DNA of 64,000 nucleotides from Mesorhizobium sp. 113-3-3 (GTDB lineage: Bacteria; Pseudomonadota; Alphaproteobacteria; Rhizobiales; Rhizobiaceae), in NCBI RefSeq assembly GCF_016756495.1, contig NZ_AP023244.1, positions 186,001-250,000 on the forward strand, in the 5' to 3' direction. Under the pieces are notes generated by a model, which worked only from the letters and a program-made list of their open reading frames with translations, made no database searches and was not told where the DNA came from. Both the position numbers and the translations under genes were made by a program. Positions 43,448 through 51,827 of this stretch are shown piece by piece. How positions within the stretch are numbered: the stretch's first letter is position 1; the number at the start of each line of letters is the position of its first letter.

Positions 43448-45409
43448 GTGACGCAGCGTTCGTCCGCAAGGCTCGGCGACCTTTTGGCTGGAGACCTGCG
43501 CGCTTTTGGCGGGCCCTCGACGATCGAACCCCTTGCGGGCCGCATCAGGGCGGAGCAGGTCAGTATCGTGCTTCGCAACACGCTTCTTGGCATGGGTGCG
43601 AACATACTCAATGCGGCCACTTTTGTTATGGCGGTTTGGGGCTCGGCCGACCAAACGAAAGCCATCGTCTGGGCGAGTGTAATCATCGTCGCCGCTGGTT
43701 TCGTCGGACTAAGAGCGCGATCATCCTTTCAGTCGGTCAAACCAAGGTCGGTGTCTCGCCGGACAACGCAAAACCTGGTGCGCAACGCCTTCTTGTTCGG
43801 CACTTGGTGGGGCGCACTTCCCGTTCTGTTCTTCGGTGGGGCAACAAGCGCAGCCCAGGTCGTCATTACGTGCCTGAGCGCGGGGATGATCGCGGGCGGC
43901 GCCGCTTCCTTTTACACGATTCCTATTGCGGCCATCGCCTATACGCTACCGATCTTCGTCGGTTCAGCGGTCGCGATTGTGTGGGTGGAAGACACGGTCA
44001 ACCTGCCCGTCGCAATCCTGATAGTGAGTTACGCCACCACGCTGTTTCGTGCGGTGCTTGCTCACGCGTCTCAATTTACCCAACGCGTCATTCTGCAAGC
44101 GGAAAGCGAACATGCCATTCGCAGGGATGTTCTGACCAGTTTGCCAAACCGTTTCAGCTTCAACGAGCGGCTGGAGAACGCGTTGGTGGACGCAAAGCAG
44201 TTTGACCAGCATTTTGCGTTGCTTTTGTTCGACCTTAATAATTTCAACGAGATCAACGATCACTTTGGCCGAGCAATGTCGGATGCCCTGTTGGTCGAGG
44301 TGGCAGCGCGACTTCGCAAATCGACGCGGGAGAGCGATGACATTGCCAGGTTGGAGGGCGGCGAATTTGCAATAATCGCTGCCCGCGATATCAGGCCAGA
44401 TCAAATCAGGTCCTTGGCCAAACAGATCATAGATGCCATGCGCGCCCCTTTCTTGATCGAAGGACGCGAAATATATTGCAGGGCCTCTCTCGGCATCGCT
44501 TTGGCCCCCACTGACGGTTTGGATGCCAACCAACTCCTGCGGTGCGTCGACACCGCGCTACACAGGGCCAAGACGCTGGGGGCGGGCTCCCTCCAGTTTT
44601 TCAGCGCAAATGACGATGAGGCTGCTGCAAGGCGCCATGTCCTTGAACGCGATCTGGCATCTGCGCTCGTAAACGACCAGCTTTGGCTCGCATTTCAACC
44701 CTTTCTCGACCTCGGGAGCGATCGCATCCGAGGTTTTGAAGCGCTTCTGCGCTGGCAGCATCCGACCCTTGGCGCGATTCCTCCGTCGGAGTTCATTCCT
44801 ATCGCTGAAGAAACGGGATTGATTCACGGCATCGGACATTGGGCCGCTAAGACGGCTTGCTTGGCCGCGGCACAATGGCCGTGCGACTTGCGGGTCTCCG
44901 TCAATTTGTCGGCAGTGCAGCTTAAGGACAAGGCCTTGCTGGATGGAATTGTAATGGCCTTGGCTGAAGCCGGTTTGGAGCCCCGAAGACTGGAGGTCGA
45001 GATCACGGAATCGGTGCTGATTTCCGATTTTGAAGACGCTATTTCATTGTTACAATCGTTGAGTTTTCTATCCATCACAGTTGCCCTTGACGATTTTGGC
45101 ACTGGCTTTTCATCCCTCACGTATCTTCGTAAATTGCCTCTTTCGCGGCTCAAGATCGACCGATCTTTTGTCCAGGATATGCTCACCGATGCGGACTGCG
45201 CCGCGATTGTAAGATCGCTGATTGAACTGGCGCACGAGCTTCGAATTGAGGTAACGGCCGAAGGCGTAGAAACTCCCGAACAACTCGACTATCTGCGTCG
45301 AGTCAGATGTGATGAAGCTCAAGGCTATTTAATCGGAAAACCTGTCCGGATAGGCGACATTCCTGGCATTGCCGCGGGTCAGGAGGTCAGGAGTTCCGGA
45401 GGTCAGTAG
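43448..45409 (+). CDS. Membrane-bound GGDEF-EAL protein, degenerate GGDEF, intact EAL
   Basis: 653 aa. About five N-terminal membrane helices (residues about 35-195) precede a GGDEF domain beginning DVLTSLPNRFSFNERLENAL. Its signature reads EGGEF instead of GGDEF, while the inhibitory RxxD (RESD) lies five residues before it. The EAL domain has FEALLRWQHP, the ITESVL and DDFGTGFSSLTYLRKLPLSR blocks, KIDRSFV and AEGVETPEQ, all needed for c-di-GMP hydrolysis. It is thus likely a phosphodiesterase with a regulatory GGDEF domain. GTG 43448 is chosen because GGGGAG (43435-43440) precedes it; an in-frame ATG at 43358 lacks one. Confidence 0.9.
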   Translation: MTQRSSARLGDLLAGDLRAFGGPSTIEPLAGRIRAEQVSIVLRNTLLGMGANILNAATFVMAVWGSADQTKAIVWASVIIVAAGFVGLRARSSFQSVKPRSVSRRTTQNLVRNAFLFGTWWGALPVLFFGGATSAAQVVITCLSAGMIAGGAASFYTIPIAAIAYTLPIFVGSAVAIVWVEDTVNLPVAILIVSYATTLFRAVLAHASQFTQRVILQAESEHAIRRDVLTSLPNRFSFNERLENALVDAKQFDQHFALLLFDLNNFNEINDHFGRAMSDALLVEVAARLRKSTRESDDIARLEGGEFAIIAARDIRPDQIRSLAKQIIDAMRAPFLIEGREIYCRASLGIALAPTDGLDANQLLRCVDTALHRAKTLGAGSLQFFSANDDEAAARRHVLERDLASALVNDQLWLAFQPFLDLGSDRIRGFEALLRWQHPTLGAIPPSEFIPIAEETGLIHGIGHWAAKTACLAAAQWPCDLRVSVNLSAVQLKDKALLDGIVMALAEAGLEPRRLEVEITESVLISDFEDAISLLQSLSFLSITVALDDFGTGFSSLTYLRKLPLSRLKIDRSFVQDMLTDADCAAIVRSLIELAHELRIEVTAEGVETPEQLDYLRRVRCDEAQGYLIGKPVRIGDIPGIAAGQEVRSSGGQ

Positions 45410-45671
45410 TTGAGTCGCAGGACCGGCACTTTGGAGGCGATAGTCTGGTTGTCCCGTATCCTAACGGCCGCCTTGCTCAGGTAAGCTGCAGGCTGCAAGG
45501 CTAGTGCAAGCACTGGGAGTAGCCTATGATGAAGCATATAAGATCGAGGTGATCACGTAAGGTCGAGCGGCGCCGAAGCTGGGCTCGGTAGGGAGGGAGC
45601 GGCCGGTCGCAGCGACGTTGAGGGCCGAGGCCAGTGTTTGGAGATCGCGCGATCACTTTGCTGCTTTCCAA

Positions 45672-45890
45672 ATGAACGCCGAGGTTTTCAGCCGCCCACT
45701 TTTCGTGAAGCGCGCAGCCTGCGTCGTGCAAGATATTGCAAGTCTTGCGGAAGCTATCGATTTCCTCAATGAATGGCCACAAGATCGCAGAGACTTGATC
45801 CCACGAAGCCGCTCTCAGAGCCTGCACTGACGATAGAGAACAGAAAGCCTGCGCGCGAACAGATCGAGGTCATGCTGACACGCGGTTACG
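45672..45890 (+). pseudogene. DUF982-family small protein gene, frameshifted
   Basis: The frame reads MNAEVFSRPLFVKRAACVVQ, then DIASLAEAIDFLNEWPQDRR DLI, the DUF982 signature common in Mesorhizobium and Rhizobium. After DLI it hits a CCC run at 45799-45802: with one C fewer the frame would continue HEAALRACTDD, as the family does. As written, the frame goes out of phase and stops at 45830. Further downstream the match fades. Family function unknown. Confidence 0.6.
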
Positions 45891-46251
45891 CCATGATGCC
45901 GCTCGGCGACCATTGCCTACGACACCGGTCCTGACGGATCGAGCCTCGACGACGAAGTGAACCATCTTCAAACGGAATTACTCAACGTTGCCGAGATCTA
46001 CCGGTGTTCGGTCGAAACCGACATTCGCGAGGTCGGCGGTCAACGATCATGGCGATCGCCCGCACCCTGCGTTGCGTGTTTTCACGCGGCCACCGTCGGC
46101 GGCATCGGTGCCAAGGTCAGAACAGAAGTTCGCTGATTGTTTCCCAGCAACATACGCACCGGGCCATGATGTAAGTCTGGTGGGGGTTCCAAGCGCCGAT
46201 TTTGCCGGTTAAGGGTTTGCAGGGGCGCGAACAACCGGATGAACGAACGGG
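45891..46251. other. Remnant-like stretch without an intact gene
   Basis: A frame reading YDTGPDGSSLDDEVNHLQTE, then LLNVAEIYRCSVE, ends at TGA 46135-46137 without a start or ribosome binding site. It may be a leftover of an unrecognised gene. Confidence 0.3.
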
Positions 46252-46626
46252 ATGATGCTGGAAAAACTGCGGGCCTGTTGGGGGTTTACCCCGACCGTCG
46301 ATAGGAACGTCGCCTTGGTCGAAGGCTTTCTGAAGGGCAAGCGCTTCGCTGACCTGGCGCAGGAACATGACTTGTCGACATCGAGGGTGCGCCAAATCAT
46401 CGAGAGGGCCGATCGGCTCGTGGGCGGGTGTGGCAGCTTGCCCCCCCAAAGCACGTTGGTGTCATCCACGCGCGCGCGCGGTGGGACGCCCGCGCGGCAA
46501 GCGCGCCCCAGCTTCTTCTCCGGATCGATATGCGGGACGATGCTGGCCACCTCGCACCGCCCGCGCCGCGTCCGGGTGGCGGCTCGTGGACGACCGCAAA
46601 ATGGCTCCCGCGCACAGGTCTCCTAG
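46252..46626 (+). CDS. Sigma-70 region-4-like HTH protein with odd C-terminus
   Basis: 124 aa. Residues 1-57 form a plausible HTH: LRACWGFTPTVDRNVALVEG, then FLKGKRFADLAQEHDLSTSR and VRQIIERADRLV, where the L-S-x-S-R-V-R-Q-I helix resembles sigma-factor region 4. After a run of seven C (46440-46446) the sequence turns into low-complexity R/S/P-rich text, so the original C-terminus may be lost by a homopolymer frameshift. ATG 46252 lacks a strong ribosome binding site. Confidence 0.45.
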   Translation: MMLEKLRACWGFTPTVDRNVALVEGFLKGKRFADLAQEHDLSTSRVRQIIERADRLVGGCGSLPPQSTLVSSTRARGGTPARQARPSFFSGSICGTMLATSHRPRRVRVAARGRPQNGSRAQVS

Positions 46627-46800
46627 ATCTGCGTGGCGGCGCCTTCTGAAATGTTTCGGCATCACTGCCCGCCACTGGTGCATGCGGCCGGCCCGCCTAG
46701 GGTTCATTGTGGCCATGGTTCTTGCCTCAACGTGCCTGCGCCATTCCGCCGATTGTCGGCGACCCGCAAGCCGGGGTATATGCCCGGCAGGGGTGTACTT

Positions 46801-47151
46801 ATGTTTGAACGGATACTGCCTTTTTTCCTGGGGCTGGCTTTGCTGTTGGGCAGCGGCTGCGCACGCAGCGATGATGGTACGGTGATTATTCCAAGACCGC
46901 TGGATGCTAGGCGATTCTTTGACAAAGAGCCGCCTCGCCTGCAACAGCCACAAATCGAAGCCAGCGTGTTTCCGGTAGCGCCACAGGAGCCGGAAAGGTT
47001 CGAACCGCGCCGTACGGCAACTCACAAGACATCAAGGAGACGCATGTCGCGGGTCGCTAGTCCTCCGCTCTCCTCTTCCGGGCCGCACAAGCCGCTTGTC
47101 TGCAAGAACGTCAGCGCGTCCGGCAAGCGGTACCGTATGGTTTGCGAATAG
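46801..47151 (+). CDS. Small exported lipoprotein, unknown function
   Basis: 116 aa. The signal peptide MFERILPFFLGLALLLGSGC carries a lipobox LGSGC. A proline-rich basic linker leads to a C-terminal KPLVCKNVSASGKRYRMVCE with two cysteines. ATG 46801 follows AGGGGTG (46788-46794). It is the leftmost clear gene of the module that includes the virB operon, and a VirB7-like or surface role is possible but unproven. Confidence 0.6.
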   Translation: MFERILPFFLGLALLLGSGCARSDDGTVIIPRPLDARRFFDKEPPRLQQPQIEASVFPVAPQEPERFEPRRTATHKTSRRRMSRVASPPLSSSGPHKPLVCKNVSASGKRYRMVCE

Positions 47152-47247
47152 CCACTTGGTTGACCACCGTTCTACCCTCGGAGCGTCGCGTCGCCTTTCC
47201 GGAGCCTATTGCCGGCGAGCCCTTCTCGCGAAACGCTTGGCTACCGA

Positions 47248-47985
47248 TCAGAACAGTTTTTGGAAGAAGAGTCCGCGCTCTGTCGCGATCGCAACTGCAT
47301 GCGTCAAGCTTTTGGCGCCCAGCTTGGCCCGTGCCAGATCAAGATGAAATCGAACTGTGCGAGGGGACAGAGACAATATCTCCGCGGTCCTCTTGACCTT
47401 CTCTCCCCTCGCGTACCACTTCAGACATTCGATCTCTCTATCAGAGCAGGCCGTCTGATGGAGGGGCCTTCCTTGGATTCGACTGATAGCATTGTGAAAT
47501 TCGCCGGCGAGAGGCTGGAAGTCCCGAAGCTGGGATTTGAGAAACGCCTGCCACCCTGCTGCGTCCTCGTTGCTCGTTACGCTCAGAATGCCGCGTTCGC
47601 CGTCAGCACCCCTAACCGGGATCGTGACGCCATGCTTTCCGACCCCATGTTCCCTCGCTTCACCGAAGAACGTGCGTACGGACTTGTCTGATAGGTCGAT
47701 CTCCTTCCAATCGACCAATGTCACAGCACGCAGCCCATGGAGAAGCACAGGATCGATGTCGAAAAACCTCTTGTCGATGTAGCGTTTCACCCAGTCAGGC
47801 GAATATGTGGTCACATAGAATGGCTGACTCGGCTCCTCGTAAACCGGCCTGACGGTAAGGAAGGCGGCCGTCTCTAAGCCGTAGGCTTTGACAATTGTGT
47901 TCAAAAGCTCCGTTGCGTCCGTAGGAGAGGCAACTGCCCTAATTCGCTCAGTTATGCCATGAAAATCAGACACAGATTGCGCCAT
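47248..47985 (-). CDS. LuxR-type quorum-sensing regulator (no LuxI partner)
   Basis: 245 aa. The autoinducer-binding domain (about residues 15-165) keeps the key ligand residues in YSPDWVKRYIDKRFFDIDPV and VTLVDWKE (W, Y, D, W pattern). The C-terminal HTH is CSDREIECLKWYARGEKVKR, then TAEILSLSPRTVRFHLDLAR, AKLGAKSLTHAVAIA, where ECLKW replaces the usual ECLxW/ExLxW. ATG 47985. No luxI/traI homologue is in the window, so it may be a solo receptor or respond to an AHL made elsewhere. Such regulators often control transfer genes of rhizobial elements (TraR logic); the virB operon starts 9 kb away. Confidence 0.92.
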   Translation of the reverse strand: MAQSVSDFHGITERIRAVASPTDATELLNTIVKAYGLETAAFLTVRPVYEEPSQPFYVTTYSPDWVKRYIDKRFFDIDPVLLHGLRAVTLVDWKEIDLSDKSVRTFFGEAREHGVGKHGVTIPVRGADGERGILSVTSNEDAAGWQAFLKSQLRDFQPLAGEFHNAISRIQGRPLHQTACSDREIECLKWYARGEKVKRTAEILSLSPRTVRFHLDLARAKLGAKSLTHAVAIATERGLFFQKLF

Positions 47986-48179
47986 CTCCAGCCATACCTC
48001 CTTGTCATCGACGTGCCGCTATCCAAGCCATTCCGGCGGTCATCTAATTAGGTTGTTCCACGCGAAATTCCAGCGTCTCACGACGTGTCAAAAGTGACAG
48101 GCGAAACCGCCAGTATACATAGGTTGCAACCCGCATTATTCCAGATTGGATGACCACAACCCGGCGTGGAGGAAACGCC

Positions 48180-48494
48180 TTGGATACGATTGTACTTTCG
48201 TCAAACGATGTGGCTCGGCAGACTAACTCCACACGTGCCAACCGCCGTGCATCACATCAGCGTTCCGCAACGGACGACCACGAAATTTGCCGTCTCTGCT
48301 CGGAGCTGGAACAATTAGACGCTGATCGGGAAGCTCTTTTTGCTTTCTTCCCTCCGCCTGCGTCGGGCAACCCTGCGCAGAGCAGGCAGTTTTTCACAAA
48401 GCTGAACTCGATTACGGCTCGCTATTTCGCACTCGAACAGCGGCTTCGAAAGGCTCGCAGCGACATCAGGCAAGGCCCCCCACGAAGCCGCTGA
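48180..48494 (+). CDS. Hypothetical protein, 104 aa, TTG start
   Basis: It is divergent from luxR. Reads MDTIVLSSNDVARQTNSTRA, then CRLCSELEQLDADREALFAF and FFTKLNSITARYFALEQRLR. It is predicted soluble and helical with a CRLC pair. TTG 48180 is preferred over ATG 48150 because GGAGGAA (48167-48173) is correctly spaced only for TTG. No family was recognised. The 165-bp luxR/this-gene gap contains TGTCA-AAAG-TGACA (48086-48099), a possible weak operator. Confidence 0.5.
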   Translation: MDTIVLSSNDVARQTNSTRANRRASHQRSATDDHEICRLCSELEQLDADREALFAFFPPPASGNPAQSRQFFTKLNSITARYFALEQRLRKARSDIRQGPPRSR

Positions 48495-48694
48495 GTTCGT
48501 CCAGTCGGATGCCGCTGCAACAGCCTAGGCTGACCGCCCGCGCCCAGCTCGACACCGTGAATCCGACCCCGGCGCATCCGGCGCCGGACCCGGGCTAGAC
48601 CGCCTCCCCACCGTCCGGATTTTGAGCCTGAGACACTTGCACAGCGATTTGTGAGATAGTTTACTGATCCAATGAATCTAGAGAGAAGTCAGTC

Positions 48695-49030
48695 ATGGGA
48701 ACCAGCGGCCAACTTTTGCTTCCTGGAAATGTCGGTCGGGAAACGCGCCAGGTCGGCAACACAGTCAAGCTCAGTGTCGCCACCAACCGGTCATGGCTCG
48801 ACGAGGAGGGCCAAAGAAAATCAGTCAGCGATTGGATGACGGCCACCTTCTTCGAGGGAAAGATGGCCGATTTCGTGCCGCGCCAGATTCACAAAGGCGA
48901 CAAGGTGCTCGTCCAGGCGCGCGTGTCGGAAAGCATGCATCAGAAGGACGGCGTCATCCACTCCACCACGGACGTGATCGCCGAAGACATCGATCTGTTC
49001 GCTCACGCCAGCCCGAGACCCGATCAGTGA
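48695..49030 (+). CDS. Single-stranded DNA-binding protein-like (OB-fold), short
   Basis: 111 aa. LPGNVGRETRQVGNTVKLSV, then ATNRSWLDEEGQRKSVSDWM and FVPRQIHKGDKVLVQARVSE is an SSB OB-fold (V.L.VA.N......G.......W.....F.......I.KG..V.V.G....). The acidic C-terminal tail needed for protein contacts in housekeeping SSB (D-D-D-I-P-F) is absent; it ends ASPRPDQ. Mobile elements often carry such SSB-like proteins. AGAGAAG precedes ATG. It overlaps the next gene by four bases (GTGA). Confidence 0.8.
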   Translation: MGTSGQLLLPGNVGRETRQVGNTVKLSVATNRSWLDEEGQRKSVSDWMTATFFEGKMADFVPRQIHKGDKVLVQARVSESMHQKDGVIHSTTDVIAEDIDLFAHASPRPDQ

Positions 49031-49614
49031 AGCCGGCGCGTGAAACCATTGGCGCTGCCCTTGCGATCGCGGCGACATCTTGCGGCCTCGCCCTGACAAT
49101 GCCGCCAGTCGCCCCAGCGCAGGTCCCCACGTTGGACACCGCCACGGCGCTCGACGTCTATACCCCGGGCGACCACGAAGCGAGCAATCCGATGCGCGTC
49201 GTGGTCCTGTCGCCCACGACGTTCCAGGATGTCGAAACCAACCAAAAGTACCGGCTCTACGGCGTTGACGCCTGCGACCTGGGCCAGACCGCGAGGCTTG
49301 GAAAGCAGACATGGCCATGTGGCGTTGTCGCCGTGGCATGGCTCGTGAACGCCACCTTGAATAAATGGGTTGTCTGCTTGCCGGTCCGGAAAGACGCAGC
49401 TGTCATCGTCGCGCGTTGCGCAACCGGCGAAATGGCCGACGTCGCAGGCGAAATGCTGAAAGCCGGCATAGCCATCACCCTCCCCGACGATCCCGATCGT
49501 CGCATCCCCATCTACGCCCAGCTCGAGCGTGAGGCTCGCGAATCCTATCGCGGTATTTGGGCCAGCACCTTCCAGATGCCTTGGCTGTACCGGAAATCCT
49601 CGCCAAATCCATGA
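49027..49614 (+). CDS. Exported SNase-fold protein (thermonuclease family), degenerate
   Basis: 195 aa. GTG 49027 overlaps the ssb stop. The signal peptide (IGAALAIAATSCGLALTMPP ending near APAQVP) precedes an SNase-like domain: YRLYGVDACDLGQTARLG, ATLNKWVVCLP, IVARCATGEMADVAGEMLKA, then ARESYRGIWAS. Compared with SNase, the first Arg and Asp (R35, D40) are present, Glu43 is Asp, and the Arg87 position is not conserved, so nuclease activity is doubtful. Conserved cysteines suggest disulfides in the periplasm. Related proteins are at 56120-56719 and, less clearly, 14140-14586. Confidence 0.7.
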   Translation: MKPARETIGAALAIAATSCGLALTMPPVAPAQVPTLDTATALDVYTPGDHEASNPMRVVVLSPTTFQDVETNQKYRLYGVDACDLGQTARLGKQTWPCGVVAVAWLVNATLNKWVVCLPVRKDAAVIVARCATGEMADVAGEMLKAGIAITLPDDPDRRIPIYAQLEREARESYRGIWASTFQMPWLYRKSSPNP

Positions 49615-49628
49615 CCCCGGAGCACGAC

Positions 49629-50189
49629 ATGCGTTCCTTTTGCCATATGCTTCCCGTCGTCGCATCCGCGGCGTTGCTCGCCGGCTGCGCCGGGCGTTCG
49701 CCGGATGCTTCACATTCTGTCTTCGCCAGCCCCGTTGCGGTCACAGACCCCTATTGGAAGCCGGGTTGGGTCAGCCGCAGCAGGCAGGAGTATGCCCCCG
49801 ACTGGGGCCGCTTCCCGCCGATCGTGACCCGGCTCACCGGTTACCCAACAGAAGCCCAGGCGAACAACGCTTTGCGCCGCTCGCGTTGGAGCTCCGTGCC
49901 TGTGCGGTCGCTCACGAAGGTAGGCATAGAGACGATCTCCGTCCCTGCAGAAGCCCCGGACATGATTGCTGCAGGCGTCCGCGTCTTTGCCTGCCGGCCA
50001 GGAGCGCTCAACGGCTATTCCGGCCGCGTGCAATATTACAACGGTCCCGTCGTCGCCTGCGCTTGCGACCTCCTGTCGGACGATGGCCGCGTGCTGGCCC
50101 GAGTACCCCTCAATTTCTACTACTGGCGGAAGGCTTGGCGCGTCCAAGACCCAAGACCGTCCTACAAGTCCGTGCCGTGGGCTTATTAG
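49629..50189 (+). CDS. Exported lipoprotein, unknown function
   Basis: 186 aa. Lipoprotein signal MRSFCHMLPVVASAALLAGC with lipobox LAGC. The mature part is aromatic-rich (DPYWKPGWVSRSRQEYAPDW; NGYSGRVQYYNGPVVACACD; FYYWRKAWRVQDPRPSY). ATG 49629 follows CCGGAGC. It lies 14 bp after the SNase-fold gene, clearly co-transcribed with it and ssb. No family was recognised. Confidence 0.65.
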   Translation: MRSFCHMLPVVASAALLAGCAGRSPDASHSVFASPVAVTDPYWKPGWVSRSRQEYAPDWGRFPPIVTRLTGYPTEAQANNALRRSRWSSVPVRSLTKVGIETISVPAEAPDMIAAGVRVFACRPGALNGYSGRVQYYNGPVVACACDLLSDDGRVLARVPLNFYYWRKAWRVQDPRPSYKSVPWAY

Positions 50190-50417
50190 GAACCCTCGCC
50201 CCCAAAGAGCAAGGGTTGGTTCGGCGACCGCTATTAAGCGGCGCCGTCACACTCCAATGAGTCGAGCCGAACATACAGCGGAACGATCCCTGTCGCAAAA
50301 CCAAGGCTTTCGCGACTGGCTTCTGCGACGCTACGGATGTGTCGTCACGCAGCTTGCCGATTTACTACCACGTCTCTCTCGCTGTCGACCGATAAAATTC
50401 AAGCAGCTACACGCAAT

Positions 50418-50693
50418 TCAGCATTGCCGGTCCTGCTCTTCTGGTTGGTGCTCGCTTCGCACGAACACATCCAGCACTTGCGCTATATCGACCCCTGATG
50501 AGGATGCATTGCGTACCATCCCCCTCGATATCGCCGGCCGCATGGCTCCAATGACGCAGCATGCCTCGACGAGCGCTGCCACGGCATTGCCGTCGTTCTC
50601 CGTCAATAGCTGCTCGGCCAGCGCTCTCACTCCTCGCGGAATCTGATCGACATCTTCACCACCGAGCGACCATCGACGATTTTCTTCCGTCAC
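50418..50693 (-). CDS. Hypothetical protein coupled to the acyltransferase (91 aa)
   Basis: GTG 50693 overlaps the acyltransferase stop (GTGA) and is preceded by GGAGGTG, an excellent ribosome binding site. The protein reads MTEENRRWSLGGEDVDQIPR, then GVRALAEQLLTENDGNAVAA, LVEACCVIGAM, GVDIAQVLDVFVRSE. It is acidic, predicted soluble and helical. No family was recognised. The 228 bp between it and the convergent lipoprotein gene contain no gene. Confidence 0.6.
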   Translation of the reverse strand: MTEENRRWSLGGEDVDQIPRGVRALAEQLLTENDGNAVAALVEACCVIGAMRPAISRGMVRNASSSGVDIAQVLDVFVRSEHQPEEQDRQC

Positions 50694-51760
50694 GGCGACA
50701 CCTCCCGTACTGTTCGATTTGACCATTGGCGGCCGAGCTGGCGGAGCGGATTTCCCATCACCGCTGTCAGCATATGAGACAGCCCGATCGCGCTTGCGAT
50801 CGAGAGCGTTGCGGTCGCCGGGGCGCCCAGGAGTTGGCCAAGGGACCACTTGAACAGCGCCAGCACCGGCAGATGGATCAGATAGAGGGCATAGGAGATG
50901 CCTCCCAAGCGACGCAGCATCCGCCCAGGCCAGGCCACGGAACCGCCCCGCAAGGTCGCCCTTGCCACGATCCACCCGCACATCAACGCCAGCACGGCAG
51001 TCGCCACGCCATGCGTCGCCGGCGGCAATATCGCCAACATGAAGGCCGCGATCGACATCCAGAACGCCGCTTCCATGTTGCCGATCACCCGCAGGTGTTC
51101 CGCCAGACGGGGCCATGCGGTTGTCCCCATGATTGCGCCGATCGCCAAACCGACCGCGATTGCATCGATGCGAAACGTCCAAAGCGTCCCGCCCCATGGT
51201 CGGAGCGTGAACGCCCCGACCACGAGGACGAGCCCGGCCAGCGCGACAAGCGCACGCCGCGGTAGCATCAACACCAGGAGCGGAGCCAGCAGATAGAATT
51301 GCACCTCGCCGGCAACCGACCAGAATGGCGCGAACGCAAAGGCGTTCCCGCATCCTGCGGCGCCCCCGAAACAGGGCGCCCAATGCACATTCGAGATGAA
51401 CGCGAAGGCCGCCTTCGCGTCTTCAGGCTCAATGCCGCTTCCCGGGAGGAGCAACCCGATCGAGAGGATGGTGCCGACGAACCAGGCCAGCGGCACGATC
51501 CGCATGGCACGCCTGACATAGAAGGCCGAGGTCGCTTCGAGCGCTCCGCGCTCGTGCCGCAAGCTTCGTAATGAGCGTTCCACCACCAGGCCGGAAATCA
51601 CGAAGAACAAGTCGACCCCGACGCTCCACGCCGGCGCAAACAGCAGAGCGGCGGCCGTCCCGCCTTCTGCGAAGACCGGTCCGACATGCGACAACACCAC
51701 CAGCCCGATCGCCAGACCTCGCAATTCATCCAACCCCGATAGGCGAGCTTCTTGTTCCAT
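50690..51760 (-). CDS. Acyltransferase 3 family membrane protein
   Basis: 356 aa with about ten hydrophobic segments. The N-terminal block LSGLDELRGLAIGLVVLSHV carries the R and H of the family (R-x10-H), and GVDLFFVISGLVVERSL and FYVRRAMRIVPLAWFVG follow, all diagnostic for OafA/NodX-type O-acyltransferases. It would acylate a carbohydrate or lipid-linked sugar at the inner membrane. ATG 51760 is used; a TTG at 51787 is also in frame. It is divergent from the exported protein at 51828. The substrate might be surface polysaccharide or a conjugation pilus component (speculative). Confidence 0.88.
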   Translation of the reverse strand: MEQEARLSGLDELRGLAIGLVVLSHVGPVFAEGGTAAALLFAPAWSVGVDLFFVISGLVVERSLRSLRHERGALEATSAFYVRRAMRIVPLAWFVGTILSIGLLLPGSGIEPEDAKAAFAFISNVHWAPCFGGAAGCGNAFAFAPFWSVAGEVQFYLLAPLLVLMLPRRALVALAGLVLVVGAFTLRPWGGTLWTFRIDAIAVGLAIGAIMGTTAWPRLAEHLRVIGNMEAAFWMSIAAFMLAILPPATHGVATAVLALMCGWIVARATLRGGSVAWPGRMLRRLGGISYALYLIHLPVLALFKWSLGQLLGAPATATLSIASAIGLSHMLTAVMGNPLRQLGRQWSNRTVREVSP

Positions 51761-51827
51761 CCAAATATCACGCTCGACAATCACCAATCTATTGATTTAA
51801 TCATAGGGTATAAAAGCGAGGCAAGGA

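Noticed and set aside
48086..48099. TGTCA-AAAG-TGACA as a lux box
   Set aside because: Five-base arms are too short, and it lacks the 18-20 bp dyad of known lux/tra boxes; mentioned only as a weak operator.
50190..50417. Possible terminator hairpin (AACCCT...AGGGTT)
   Set aside because: The stem is short and interrupted and no T run follows.
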